Assembly (NCBI GenBank): GCA_015488485.1
Contig: WFNR01000010.1
Coordinates: forward strand, 1-42,047
Length of the DNA stretch: 42,047 bases
Source of the DNA: Cyclobacteriaceae bacterium
GTDB taxonomy: Bacteria > Bacteroidota > Bacteroidia > Cytophagales > Cyclobacteriaceae
Direction: 5' to 3'
A model generated the notes under the pieces. The model did not search any database and was not told the DNA's origin. It saw only the letters and a list, made by a program, of their open reading frames with translations. Within the stretch, counting starts at the first letter, position 1, and the number at the start of each line of letters is the position of its first letter. The translations under genes were made by a program, and so were the position numbers. This document shows positions 1 to 7,941 of the stretch, piece by piece.

Positions 1-371
1 GCAATGCGAATGATGGTGCCCAGATTACCGGGGTCGTTGAGGTGGTCGAGGGCCAGCACGGGCCGCTCGTAGCCGATAGCTGCCAAGCCATACTCCCGCT
101 TGCTGAAAAGTGCCAGGGCACTGTTGTTGCTGCTATAATTACCAAGAGAAGTCAGCATGTCAGGCGATGCCAGATAAACCGGAAAAGAACTGCCGCTGAA
201 GGCCTCGGCAAAGGCCTGGGTAACCACCACCAGTTGGGGCTGCCAGCCGGCCTCGATAAACTCACGTACGGCCTTGATGCCCTCCACAGCAAACAATCCT
301 TCCCGGTCGCGGTGTTTCTTTAGTCGCAACGACTTAATATATTTGATTTTTGTTTTTGAGAGCGGATCCAT
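1..371 (-). CDS. SpoU/TrmH-family RNA 2'-O-methyltransferase, N-terminal part (truncated by window edge)
   Basis: Read from the ATG at 371-369, about 123 residues run off the window start. The N-terminus (starts MDPLSKTKIKYIKSLRLKKH) contains 'LFAVEGIKAVREFIEAGW', typical of the SpoU substrate-binding domain. The visible end, 'LALDHLNDPGNLGTIIRIA', is the first motif of the SPOUT catalytic domain (family consensus DxxxDPxNxGxxxR). It should therefore be an AdoMet-dependent ribose 2'-O-methyltransferase acting on 23S rRNA or tRNA in the cytoplasm. The exact target nucleotide cannot be told from this part. The rest of the catalytic knot, including the AdoMet-binding loop, lies outside the window. 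Its start codon is 6 bp from the start codon of the divergent tamL gene, so the two promoters must overlap the opposite coding regions. Confidence 0.88.
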   Translation of the reverse strand, partial: MDPLSKTKIKYIKSLRLKKHRDREGLFAVEGIKAVREFIEAGWQPQLVVVTQAFAEAFSGSSFPVYLASPDMLTSLGNYSSNNSALALFSKREYGLAAIGYERPVLALDHLNDPGNLGTIIRI

Positions 372-377
372 TCAAGA

Positions 378-2798
378 TTGAAGCATTTCGGCAGACTCCT
401 GTTTATTTCATTTCTGGCCTATGGGGCTATGAGTTGTGTGGGTACGCGTTACCTCAAAGAAGGTGAATATCTATTATATAACCAAAAAATTCGTTTTCCC
501 GACCCCGAGGTAAAGGAAGGGTTGGAAAGTCAGATTGTACAGAAACCCAATTCCCGCATTTGGTTTTTGCCTGTTGCTCCCTACACTTTTATATATCATA
601 TTGGCCTTAAAAATTACGACTCGGCAAAATATATGGCCAGAAAACAAGCAATAGAGCAGCGATTCAATGCCAAAATTGCCCGTGCCGAGCAAGCCGGCAA
701 ACAAAACCGGGCTGCCAATTTGAAGCGCAAAATGGAGAAAAAAGTCGGTAAGCAAACACGTAACCTCGAAGAGGGCAACCAACTTATGCGCTGGGGTGAG
801 CCACTGGCCGTATTTGACAGTGCCCAGGCCGGCAAATCGGCCCATAATATGCAAAATTACCTGCTGGCCAATGGCTGGTTCAGAGGGCGGGTTGATTATC
901 AGGTAAAATATGACAACCAGCTGGCTACGGTCAGTTATCAAATAGTGCCCGGCCCCCGCTATCATATTGATTCGATTTTTTACGAAGTACCAGATAGCAG
1001 TATAATGAAGCTGATAACAAATAGCAATAACAAGACCTTTTTGAAAAAGGGTAATCCCTACCGTCAGGATGACCTGAGTCGTGAACGCACCCGCCTCGAT
1101 GAGTTATTGAAAAACAACGGGTATTTCAATTTTTCCAGAAAATACATTCAATACCGGGTAGATACCACCCTCGGCCAACACCGCGTGGCCGTACAACTGC
1201 GCGTATTACCACCCGAAAAGTACGCCCGTCATAAATTATTCAGGATTGACTCGGTAACGTTTGTTGTAGAGTCGAGCCTGGCAGAGAAAGAAAATGAAAA
1301 ACATTATTTTTCCTACAAAGGCATAACCTATAGTTTTCACGACAAATACTATTCGGAAAAAGTACTCAACAGACGCATCCACCTGCGCACGGGCGACCTG
1401 TACAGCCGGGAAAACACGCTAAACACCCAGCGTGAACTGGCCGGGTTGGATATGTTTAAGTTTGTCAACATCAATTACGACTCTACGGGCGGTGAATTCA
1501 TTGCCAATATATTCGTAAGCCCGCTGAAGCGCTACCAGTGGACGGCCGAAGCCGGCCTGAGTGTAACCCGGGCTCTGCCCGGACCTTTTGCCAGTCTGAG
1601 CCTGAAACAGCGCAATGTGCTCAACACCTTCGGGATATTCGAAATAAACGGCAACATAGGCATTGAGGGTGTTACGGCTGCCTCCAACCCCAACGATGTG
1701 CTGGCCAGTCTGGAAGCCGGTGTGGGTATGCGGCTGCTCTTCCCGCGCTTCTTTATTCCTTTGACTGATATCCAAAAGAGCAAACTTAAATTTTTCAACC
1801 CTAAATCAGAGATCAAGCTCAGCCTGCAATTTACCGACCGGCCGGAGTATGTAAGAAACAATTTTTCTATCACCAATGCCTATACCTGGCAACCTCAACA
1901 GCATATTCTTAATGAATTCAGGCTTTTTGAAATAGCCCTGGTGCGCACCAGCAACATGGACCCGGCCTACTATGAGCGCCTGAAAGAACTGGAACAAAAC
2001 GGCAATAATTTAATACAGTCGTTTAAACCGTCTTTTATCTCTAACCTGCGTTTTACGCATAGTTTTAATAAAAACAACTACGGGCGCGGCTATACCAACT
2101 CTTCGTACTTCAGCATGATGCTGGAACCGGGCGGTACCCTGACCAACCTATGGCTTCAGGGTTATTTTGAACAGGACAGCCTGGAAACCTATGCCTATGT
2201 AAAGTTTGACGTAGACTACCGTAAGGTCAAACCGCTGGATAAGACCAAAGCCTGGGCCTTTCGCATACGCAGTGGCATAGCCATACCCTACGGGCACAAC
2301 AACCTGTTGCCTTACGAAAAATATTTCTTTACCGGAGGTAGCATCAGCAACCGTGCCTGGAAGCCCAGACGCTTGGGACCAGGAGCCTACAATCATCTCG
2401 ATGAAAACGGCCAGGTAAGTTATCAATTCGAGCAACAGGGAGAGATTATTCTGGAATCCAGCATTGAGTTCCGGCAAAAGCTGATCGGTTTTATTCACTG
2501 GGCGGCTTTCTTAGATGCCGGTAATATCTGGACCATCCGACCCGATAACAGCCGGCCTGGCGCCCAGTTCAGGTTCGATAGCTTCTACAAGGAGATTGCC
2601 GTAGGTGGCGGGCTGGGTCTGCGCTTCGATATGTCGTTTTTTGTTTTTCGTATCGATGCCAGTGGTAAAATCATTGATCCGGCTCGTCCTGCCGGTAAGC
2701 GTTTTATTCTTTCACCCGGTTTTAATGATGCGCCCTTTAACGACCCCAAGCGCACCGAACCGCTGATTTTTTCAGTATCACTCGGGTATTCGTTTTAG
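378..2798 (+). CDS. tamL: TamL-type BamA/TamA-superfamily outer-membrane lipoprotein
   Basis: The 806-residue product has a lipoprotein signal peptide with lipobox 'GAMSC' (Cys20), then 'VGTRYLKEGEYLLYNQKI', the start typical of Bacteroidota TamL. POTRA-like segments lie in residues ~30-450. The C-terminal ~350 residues form the Omp85 beta-barrel, with 'GGSISNRAWKPRRLGPG' matching the conserved barrel loop (VRG/Y-like region) and a terminal 'LIFSVSLGYSF' strand. Known role of the family: outer-membrane protein insertion or TAM translocation, with the lipidated protein replacing TamA. The start must be TTG at 378: there is an in-frame TGA at 357-359, and the next in-frame ATG lies inside the signal peptide, just before the lipobox Cys. 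The gene ends 2 bp from the stop of the convergent E1 gene. Confidence 0.88.
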   Translation: MKHFGRLLFISFLAYGAMSCVGTRYLKEGEYLLYNQKIRFPDPEVKEGLESQIVQKPNSRIWFLPVAPYTFIYHIGLKNYDSAKYMARKQAIEQRFNAKIARAEQAGKQNRAANLKRKMEKKVGKQTRNLEEGNQLMRWGEPLAVFDSAQAGKSAHNMQNYLLANGWFRGRVDYQVKYDNQLATVSYQIVPGPRYHIDSIFYEVPDSSIMKLITNSNNKTFLKKGNPYRQDDLSRERTRLDELLKNNGYFNFSRKYIQYRVDTTLGQHRVAVQLRVLPPEKYARHKLFRIDSVTFVVESSLAEKENEKHYFSYKGITYSFHDKYYSEKVLNRRIHLRTGDLYSRENTLNTQRELAGLDMFKFVNINYDSTGGEFIANIFVSPLKRYQWTAEAGLSVTRALPGPFASLSLKQRNVLNTFGIFEINGNIGIEGVTAASNPNDVLASLEAGVGMRLLFPRFFIPLTDIQKSKLKFFNPKSEIKLSLQFTDRPEYVRNNFSITNAYTWQPQQHILNEFRLFEIALVRTSNMDPAYYERLKELEQNGNNLIQSFKPSFISNLRFTHSFNKNNYGRGYTNSSYFSMMLEPGGTLTNLWLQGYFEQDSLETYAYVKFDVDYRKVKPLDKTKAWAFRIRSGIAIPYGHNNLLPYEKYFFTGGSISNRAWKPRRLGPGAYNHLDENGQVSYQFEQQGEIILESSIEFRQKLIGFIHWAAFLDAGNIWTIRPDNSRPGAQFRFDSFYKEIAVGGGLGLRFDMSFFVFRIDASGKIIDPARPAGKRFILSPGFNDAPFNDPKRTEPLIFSVSLGYSF

Positions 2799-2800
2799 CC

Positions 2801-4879
2801 TTAGTAAGCCAGCAATTGCGCCATGCGCTCCGCCACCATATCGGCATTGGGCAGGATAGCCGCCTCCAGGTCACGGTTGAGTGGAATAGCCGGCACATTT
2901 TTGGCACCAACAATGCTTACCGGAGCATCCAGCGCAGTAAACAGTTCGGAAGAAATCCTGCCGGCCAGCGATTCGGCAAAGGAGTTCAGCACCGGCTCCT
3001 CGGTTAGCACCATCACCTTACCATGCACTTTCACTTGCTCCTGCACCGCCTGCCAGTCGTATGGGTTGAGGGTGCGCAAGTCGAGTACTGATATCTTACC
3101 GGCATGTTGCACGGCCGCATTGCGCGCCCAGTGCACACCCATACCATAGGTAATTACCACCAGGCTATCACCGGCCTCTACCTGTGCAGGCTCGGCCTCC
3201 AGTACCAGGTTGGCCTTGCCCAGCGGGATAATGTATTCGTCATCGGGCTCCGGCATTTTGGCCCATTCCGAGCCCGGCACTTTCGACCAGTACAAGCCCT
3301 TGTGCTCCAGGCTTACTACCGGATTCGGGTCGTAAAAGGCCGCACGGATCAGCCCTTTCATATCGGCTGCGTTGGACGGGTAAATTACCTTGATGCCACG
3401 TATGGTAAGCAGGGTTGATTCTATGCTGCCGCTGTGGTAAGGTCCTCCCCCGCCATAGGCGCCAATGGGAATACGAATGAGTGCCTGCACCGGAAACTTG
3501 CCTTTGGAGATATAGCAACTTTTGGACAGTTCCTCTACGAGTTGATTCATGGCCGGCCACACGTAGTCGGCAAATTGTATTTCAACAATCGGCTTGAGCC
3601 CCACAGCACTCATCCCCACAGTACTTCCCACAATATAAGCTTCCTGTATAGGGGTATTAAACACACGATTGTCGCCATACTTTTTGGCCAGGGTAGCTGC
3701 TTCGCGAAACACACCGCCCAGCGTACCACCTACATCCTGACCGTAAAACAAGGCCTCGGGATGATCGGCCAGTATTTTGTCAATAGCGTGCAGGGCGGCA
3801 TCTACCATCACTACCGCATCTGCACCGGGCTTATGGCGCTGGCCTTTCTCCTCAGTAATGGGTGTAGGCGCAAATTCATAAGCATCGGCCTCGTTGACAT
3901 CCGGATCCGGGCTATTGCGGGCTTGCCTGAAATCGCTCTCTACCGTTTCACGGGCATATTCTTCAATCTCTTTAAGTTCTTTGGCAGATACACCCAATCT
4001 GGTTAACCTACGTCTGAGCTTGGGCAGCGGGTCGTTTTTGGCATGCTCCTGCAGGTCTTGTTCGCTACGATACCACTCTTTGCGCACACCGGAGGTATGA
4101 TGCCCCAGCAGCGGGCATTTGGCATGTACCAACACCGGGGCACGGTGGCGTTTAATATAGCCAATAGCACGTTGGAGAATCTCGTAGGAGTTCTCAAAGT
4201 CACTGCCATCGGCCCGCATGCGCTTCATACCCTTGAAACCGGCTGCGTACTCGTAGGCATCCATAGCGCGCATCTCCTTGCCGGTGGCTGATATACCCCA
4301 GTCATTGTCTTGTACCAGATAGAGAATAGGCAGTTTTTTGAGTACGGCCATTTGCCAGGCCTCAGCCACTTCACCTTCGGTTACGGAGCCGTCACCCAGC
4401 GAGCACAATACAATAGGCAGGTTGTCATCGCCCATTCCCTGGCTCTCCAGATAGTGCAGGGCGTGTGCCATACCGGTAGCCGGTATAGCCTGCATACCGG
4501 TAGCCGAACTCTGGTGCGGGATGGTTGGCAGCCCTTCTTCTTTGATGCTTGGATGACCATAGTAACTACGCCCACCGGTAAAAGGATCATCGGCTTTGGC
4601 CATAAGTTGCAGCATCAGTTTGTAAGGGGTAAAACCCAGGGCCAATAGTACCGACTCATCGCGATAATAAAGGGCGGCATAATCGCATGGGCGGAGCAGA
4701 AAGCCAGCTGCCAGTTGAATAGCCTCATGACCACGGCTGGTACTATGTACATAGCGGCTGGCAAATTCCTTTTCCTCATCGTACTTATCGGCCATGCCGC
4801 GGGCCATGCACATTAGGCTATAGGCTTCGAGCAATAATTCAATATCAACTTTGGAGTCCTTTTCTGTAGCAGTTTCCAT
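2801..4879 (-). CDS. Fused alpha-beta E1 component of a 2-oxoacid (probably branched-chain) dehydrogenase
   Basis: About 692 residues. The N-terminal half (about residues 15-345) is an E1-alpha domain with the thiamine-diphosphate motif from 'GDGSVTEGE' (about 162) to 'QDND' (about 192). The C-terminal half (from about 355) is E1-beta: 'ALFYGQDVGGTLGGVF', 'FNTPIQEAYIVGSTVGMSAV', 'ALIRIPIGAYGGGGPYHSGS', and the C-terminal transketolase domain. Such single-chain E1 proteins occur in Bacteroidota and decarboxylate branched-chain 2-oxoacids (or pyruvate), passing the acyl group to lipoyl-E2. No E2 or E3 gene is adjacent. I prefer ATG at 4879-4877 (METATEKDSK). An upstream TTG at 4945 would add 22 residues that do not look like the family and would run into the divergent promoter. 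Substrate preference (branched-chain versus pyruvate) is inferred, not read from the sequence. Confidence 0.9.
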   Translation of the reverse strand: METATEKDSKVDIELLLEAYSLMCMARGMADKYDEEKEFASRYVHSTSRGHEAIQLAAGFLLRPCDYAALYYRDESVLLALGFTPYKLMLQLMAKADDPFTGGRSYYGHPSIKEEGLPTIPHQSSATGMQAIPATGMAHALHYLESQGMGDDNLPIVLCSLGDGSVTEGEVAEAWQMAVLKKLPILYLVQDNDWGISATGKEMRAMDAYEYAAGFKGMKRMRADGSDFENSYEILQRAIGYIKRHRAPVLVHAKCPLLGHHTSGVRKEWYRSEQDLQEHAKNDPLPKLRRRLTRLGVSAKELKEIEEYARETVESDFRQARNSPDPDVNEADAYEFAPTPITEEKGQRHKPGADAVVMVDAALHAIDKILADHPEALFYGQDVGGTLGGVFREAATLAKKYGDNRVFNTPIQEAYIVGSTVGMSAVGLKPIVEIQFADYVWPAMNQLVEELSKSCYISKGKFPVQALIRIPIGAYGGGGPYHSGSIESTLLTIRGIKVIYPSNAADMKGLIRAAFYDPNPVVSLEHKGLYWSKVPGSEWAKMPEPDDEYIIPLGKANLVLEAEPAQVEAGDSLVVITYGMGVHWARNAAVQHAGKISVLDLRTLNPYDWQAVQEQVKVHGKVMVLTEEPVLNSFAESLAGRISSELFTALDAPVSIVGAKNVPAIPLNRDLEAAILPNADMVAERMAQLLAY

Positions 4880-4967
4880 AATCATCGCTTCGTGTGGAAG
4901 GGCTACTAAATTAACAAATCCGCCCCAGAAATTAAGGACTGACAACAGGTAATTTAGTGCTTCGAAG

Positions 4968-4975
4968 TATCTTTG
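4968..4975 (+). promoter_or_regulatory. -7 box (TATCTTTG) for PAP2 phosphatase gene
   Basis: TATCTTTG matches TAnnTTTG exactly and ends 5 bp before the ATG at 4981, so the transcript would have almost no leader. No clear TTG is seen at the expected -33 distance. The short leader supports the start at 4981 rather than an in-frame start at 4957. Confidence 0.6.
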
Positions 4976-4980
4976 GTCGT

Positions 4981-5568
4981 ATGCTGGAATTTCTTAAGCA
5001 ATTGGATCAGGATATCTTGCTGGCCATCAACGGCCTGCACACCCCCTGGCTGGATAACCTGATGATGACCTTCACCCATGGCGCTGCCTGGTTGCCCTTT
5101 TTCCTTGTTATTATCGGAATGCTGATTTACCGCTACCGCTGGGCAGCAGTTACCCTGCTGTTGCTTACCGCCATCACCATTCTGCTCACCGACCAGCTTT
5201 CGGCCAGCCTCATCAAACCACTGGTAGGGCGCCTGCGGCCCTCGCACAATCCACAACTGGAAGGAATACTACACCTGGTAAACGGTTACCGCGGTGGTAT
5301 GTACGGCTTTGTATCATCACATGCTGCTAATTCATTTGGGGTGGCTACTTTCTTATGGCTTGCCAGCCGGCAAAGAATAGCCTGGATCTGGATAATGTAT
5401 GTATGGGCCGCGCTGTTTGCCTTTACCCGCATTTATCTGGGCGTGCACTACCCCAGTGATATCGTGGTGGGCGCCTTATTGGGTATGGCAGTCGGCTGGT
5501 TCCTGTTCAGACTAGCCTTGCATTTGCCGCAAAAATGGTATCCGCACCCACAAGCCGGTGAAGGCTAA
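4981..5568 (+). CDS. PAP2-family membrane phosphatase
   Basis: 195 residues, with several hydrophobic segments. The three phosphatase motifs are present: 'KPLVGRLRPS' (KxxxxxxRP), 'SSHAANSFG' (usual PSGH is SSHA here) and 'RIYLGVHYPSDIVVG' (RxxxxxHxxxD). Known family reactions include dephosphorylation of undecaprenyl diphosphate, phosphatidylglycerol phosphate and lipid A 1-phosphate on the outer face of the inner membrane. Which of these applies cannot be decided. The start MLEFLKQLDQDILLAIN at 4981 is typical of the family and sits right behind a -7 box. The stop TAA overlaps the stop of the convergent ribE by 3 bases. Confidence 0.87.
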   Translation: MLEFLKQLDQDILLAINGLHTPWLDNLMMTFTHGAAWLPFFLVIIGMLIYRYRWAAVTLLLLTAITILLTDQLSASLIKPLVGRLRPSHNPQLEGILHLVNGYRGGMYGFVSSHAANSFGVATFLWLASRQRIAWIWIMYVWAALFAFTRIYLGVHYPSDIVVGALLGMAVGWFLFRLALHLPQKWYPHPQAGEG

Positions 5569-6143
5569 CCCAATAACCGGGCTACATATTTACCAATGAT
5601 ATCAAATTCGATATTTACCCGGCCACCCGCTTGCAGGGCACCCAGATTAGTATGTTCATAGGTATAAGGGATAACGGCCACCGTAAAAGCATCGTCCTGT
5701 ATATCAAAGCAAGTCAGGCTAATGCCATTCACGGCCACGGAGCCTTTCTCCACCAGCAGCCGGGTAGGTTGCGGCAGGCGAAAGGTAAACAGCCAGCTAC
5801 CCTCACGCTCCTCAATACTCTCGCACACTGCCACGGTATCTACATGCCCCTGGACAATGTGGCCGTCAAAGCGGCCGTTGGCCACCATGCTGCGCTCCAA
5901 ATTGATGCGGTCGTCTACCTGCAGGTCACCCAGATTCGACTTGCGCAGGGTCTCTTCCACGGCCGTTACCTTATAGGTGTTGCCGTCATTCTCCACCACC
6001 GTCAGGCAAACGCCATTGTGGGCTACGCTTTCATCGGGGCGCAAGGCAGCAGCCATGGGGGCGGTAATATAAAAATGCCGGTTGCTCCCCTCCTCTTCAA
6101 TCTTTTGCACAAGACCCGTTTCTTCTATTATTCCGGTGAACAT
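5565..6143 (-). CDS. ribE: Riboflavin synthase, alpha chain
   Basis: 193 residues starting MFTGIIEETG, the diagnostic N-terminus of riboflavin synthase. Two lumazine-synthase-like beta-barrel repeats are visible: 'VAHNGVCLTVV' in the first and 'VAVNGISLTCFD' in the second, plus 'GHIVQGHVD'. It catalyses dismutation of two 6,7-dimethyl-8-ribityllumazine molecules into riboflavin and a pyrimidine. The reading frame stays open upstream of 6143, but the extra 43 residues do not resemble the family, and a -7 box lies at 6162-6169. I see no FMN riboswitch in the 61-bp gap. It is not clustered with other rib genes. Confidence 0.95.
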   Translation of the reverse strand: MFTGIIEETGLVQKIEEEGSNRHFYITAPMAAALRPDESVAHNGVCLTVVENDGNTYKVTAVEETLRKSNLGDLQVDDRINLERSMVANGRFDGHIVQGHVDTVAVCESIEEREGSWLFTFRLPQPTRLLVEKGSVAVNGISLTCFDIQDDAFTVAVIPYTYEHTNLGALQAGGRVNIEFDIIGKYVARLLG

Positions 6144-6161
6144 ATATGCAGTTTTATTGGT

Positions 6162-6169
6162 CAAAGATA
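6162..6169 (-). promoter_or_regulatory. -7 box for ribE
   Basis: On the minus strand this reads TATCTTTG, an exact TAnnTTTG match, 18 bp upstream of the ribE ATG. It lies in the short gap after the thioesterase gene, so ribE can be transcribed on its own. Confidence 0.5.
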
Positions 6170-6204
6170 GTACAAGTGATGGGTAAAATAATCCGGCAAC
6201 CACA

Positions 6205-6936
6205 TTATTGCCAGTGGCTCTGCAGCCGGCATAGCACCTTGCCGCTAGTGGCCTCACGCACTTCATGCACAACCGTCCGTTGGTCTCCTGACGAACCGGT
6301 ATAGATGGTTACCTGATCGCCTAAAAAGCATTGGTCGAGAAAGTTGACCTGCAAGCCGGTAAGGGTGCCGGCCGGGTGGTCTGACAGCCAGTCATCAAAG
6401 GCCCAGCGTAAATATACGGTATTGTTTACGTGGTCCACCATATCAATATCGCTGTGGCGGGCGGTAAATAACGCCCCTTGACGGGCCTCATCACCAACGG
6501 GCGGCACTTTTGCTACCCCGCCCGGCAATGCCGCCTCGGCCAGTAGCGGCATCCGTTCGGTGTATTGTGACGGCAGGCGCACCGGACGCTGGCTATCGGC
6601 TGCCAGGCAAAACCAAACCGACAAGGCGCGGGCCACCTCCTGCTCGCCATTGTATAACACAAATGAGCGCTCGGTTACCATGCCTTTGATGGCGCTCACC
6701 CAGGTGGTAAGTGTTAGTTCCGCACCTCGTTGCGGCATGCTGTCGATCCGTATAGCCAATCGCGACAGCACCCAGAAAAGCCCCTCCTGCACCAGTTGTG
6801 CCTGTCCGAAACCCAGGCCATCGGCATGGTAATGGGCTGCCTCCTGCAAGAAATTAGCCAGTTGATGAGCGTGCAGTTCACCACCGGGGCCGGTTTGGTA
6901 GGCGCGCACCGTAAAAGGATAGGATATCTTGCTCAT
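6205..6936 (-). CDS. Acyl-ACP thioesterase (FatA/FatB-like, PF01643 type)
   Basis: 243 residues forming two hot-dog folds. The N-terminal fold carries 'ELHAHQLANFLQEAAHYHAD' and 'GLFWVLSRLAIRID'. The C-terminal fold carries 'HSDIDMVDHVNNTVYLRW', equivalent to the catalytic D-x-N-x-H-x-N stretch of plant-type acyl-ACP thioesterases. It would release free fatty acids from acyl-ACP in the cytoplasm. Chain-length preference is not readable. It precedes ribE on the same strand by 61 bp, with a separate promoter between them. ATG at 6936 is the only sensible start. Confidence 0.88.
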   Translation of the reverse strand: MSKISYPFTVRAYQTGPGGELHAHQLANFLQEAAHYHADGLGFGQAQLVQEGLFWVLSRLAIRIDSMPQRGAELTLTTWVSAIKGMVTERSFVLYNGEQEVARALSVWFCLAADSQRPVRLPSQYTERMPLLAEAALPGGVAKVPPVGDEARQGALFTARHSDIDMVDHVNNTVYLRWAFDDWLSDHPAGTLTGLQVNFLDQCFLGDQVTIYTGSSGDQRTVVHEVREATSGKVLCRLQSHWQ

Positions 6937-7169
6937 ATTCGATCTATTGTGCTCAGCAAAGAAAATTGGTTTTTCAAGGACAAGCCTGGCGGAAATACTT
7001 AACCATGCATATATACAAAATATCAGTCAACTGCCATCTTCTTTACAAGGCAAATTAGTTCCTTGTGGTTAAAAGGATACTCAACCATTAGGGAATTTAC
7101 TTACACAAAGGACTAGTTAACACTAATGAATTTCCAGGATCATCATAAAAAGCTATTTTTGCCTGGCGT
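6937..7169. other. Divergent intergenic region with two small dyads
   Basis: The 233-bp A+T-rich gap separates the thioesterase from the START-domain gene. It contains a perfect dyad ACAAGG-N10-CCTTGT (7045-7066) and a shorter TAGT-TAAC-ACTA (7114-7125), 29 bp upstream of the plus-strand -7 box. Neither is followed by a T-run, so operators are more likely than terminators. No short gene or RNA gene was recognised. Confidence 0.4.
7154..7161 (+). promoter_or_regulatory. -7 box (TATTTTTG) for START-domain gene
   Basis: Exact TAnnTTTG match ending 8 bp before the ATG at 7170. No clear -33 TTG. Confidence 0.55.
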
Positions 7170-7841
7170 ATGAGTTATATAAAAAATATCTTTTTGAATT
7201 TTATTTGGACTGTAAGCTTCTTTTCGTCAATAGCTTATGCCCAGGAGGCCGATAATTGCGACCTGAAAAAGGATGAAGAAGGCATATTCGTGTACCTGTG
7301 CGATAACGACAGCAGCAATTTCAAAACCATTATAGTAGAACTGGATGTACCGGCTACCTTGTCGCAATATGCTGCGGCCGTGCTGGATGTGGACAGCTAC
7401 CTGCAATGGCAATATAATATGCTGCAAATCAAGGTTTTGAAAAAAGTGAGCCCTACAGAGTTTTATTATTATTCGGAGGTGGAGACCCCCTGGCCCATCA
7501 CCAACCGTGATTTTATTTTTCACTTGAAAATGTGGCAGGAACCCAACAGCCGTATCCTGAAAGTAGAAATGCATGGGGTGCCTGATTTTATTCCCAAAAA
7601 GAAAAACAAGGTGCGGATTCCCAGCAGCCATTCCATGCTGACTGTAACGCCTACCGGCCCGGATAGTGTGCATGTGCGCTATGTGCTCGATATAGACCCG
7701 GGCGGTGAAGTGCCGGCCTGGATTGCCAATATGTTTGCCGCTCAGGCCCCCTGGCAAACCTATCATAACCTACGCAACCGGTTGATTAAACAGGGCAAGA
7801 ACCGCACTAAGGTCGATTTTATCAAAGATTATGGGGATTAG
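7170..7841 (+). CDS. Secreted START-domain (StAR-like lipid-binding) protein
   Basis: 223 residues. An N-terminal signal peptide is visible (hydrophobic residues ~6-23, likely cleavage after 'AYA'). The rest resembles a START/SRPBCC helix-grip fold: 'VLDVDSYLQWQYNMLQIKVL', 'EVETPWPITNRDFIFHLKMW' and 'PGGEVPAWIANMFAAQAPW', the last matching the C-terminal lid helix of START domains. START domains bind sterols, phospholipids or other hydrophobic ligands. Here the ligand is unknown, and the signal peptide places the protein in the periplasm or outside. It is a single gene with its own -7 box, divergent from the acyl-ACP thioesterase. Confidence 0.82.
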   Translation: MSYIKNIFLNFIWTVSFFSSIAYAQEADNCDLKKDEEGIFVYLCDNDSSNFKTIIVELDVPATLSQYAAAVLDVDSYLQWQYNMLQIKVLKKVSPTEFYYYSEVETPWPITNRDFIFHLKMWQEPNSRILKVEMHGVPDFIPKKKNKVRIPSSHSMLTVTPTGPDSVHVRYVLDIDPGGEVPAWIANMFAAQAPWQTYHNLRNRLIKQGKNRTKVDFIKDYGD

Positions 7842-7914
7842 TGGTGTGGAATAAGCTGTTCTCCTGCTCTCTAACTAATGTGATCAAAGGCTCATAAAAG
7901 AAGCAGCTAAGTCC

Positions 7915-7922
7915 TATTTTTG
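7915..7922 (+). promoter_or_regulatory. -7 box (TATTTTTG) for class V aminotransferase gene
   Basis: Exact TAnnTTTG match 19 bp upstream of the ATG at 7942. No TTG at the usual -33 spacing. Confidence 0.55.
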
Positions 7923-7941
7923 CAGTACAAAACCTGTAATT

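Noticed and set aside
42-323. 93-residue plus-strand ORF at the window start
   Set aside because: It is antisense to the SpoU methyltransferase, whose protein has clear family motifs; the ORF has none.
4880-4945. TTG start extending the fused E1 gene
   Set aside because: The extra 22 residues are not family-like and run into the divergent PAP2 promoter.
5565-6200. FMN riboswitch upstream of ribE
   Set aside because: Only 61 bp lies between the thioesterase stop and the ribE ATG, and no RFN-type conserved helices were seen.
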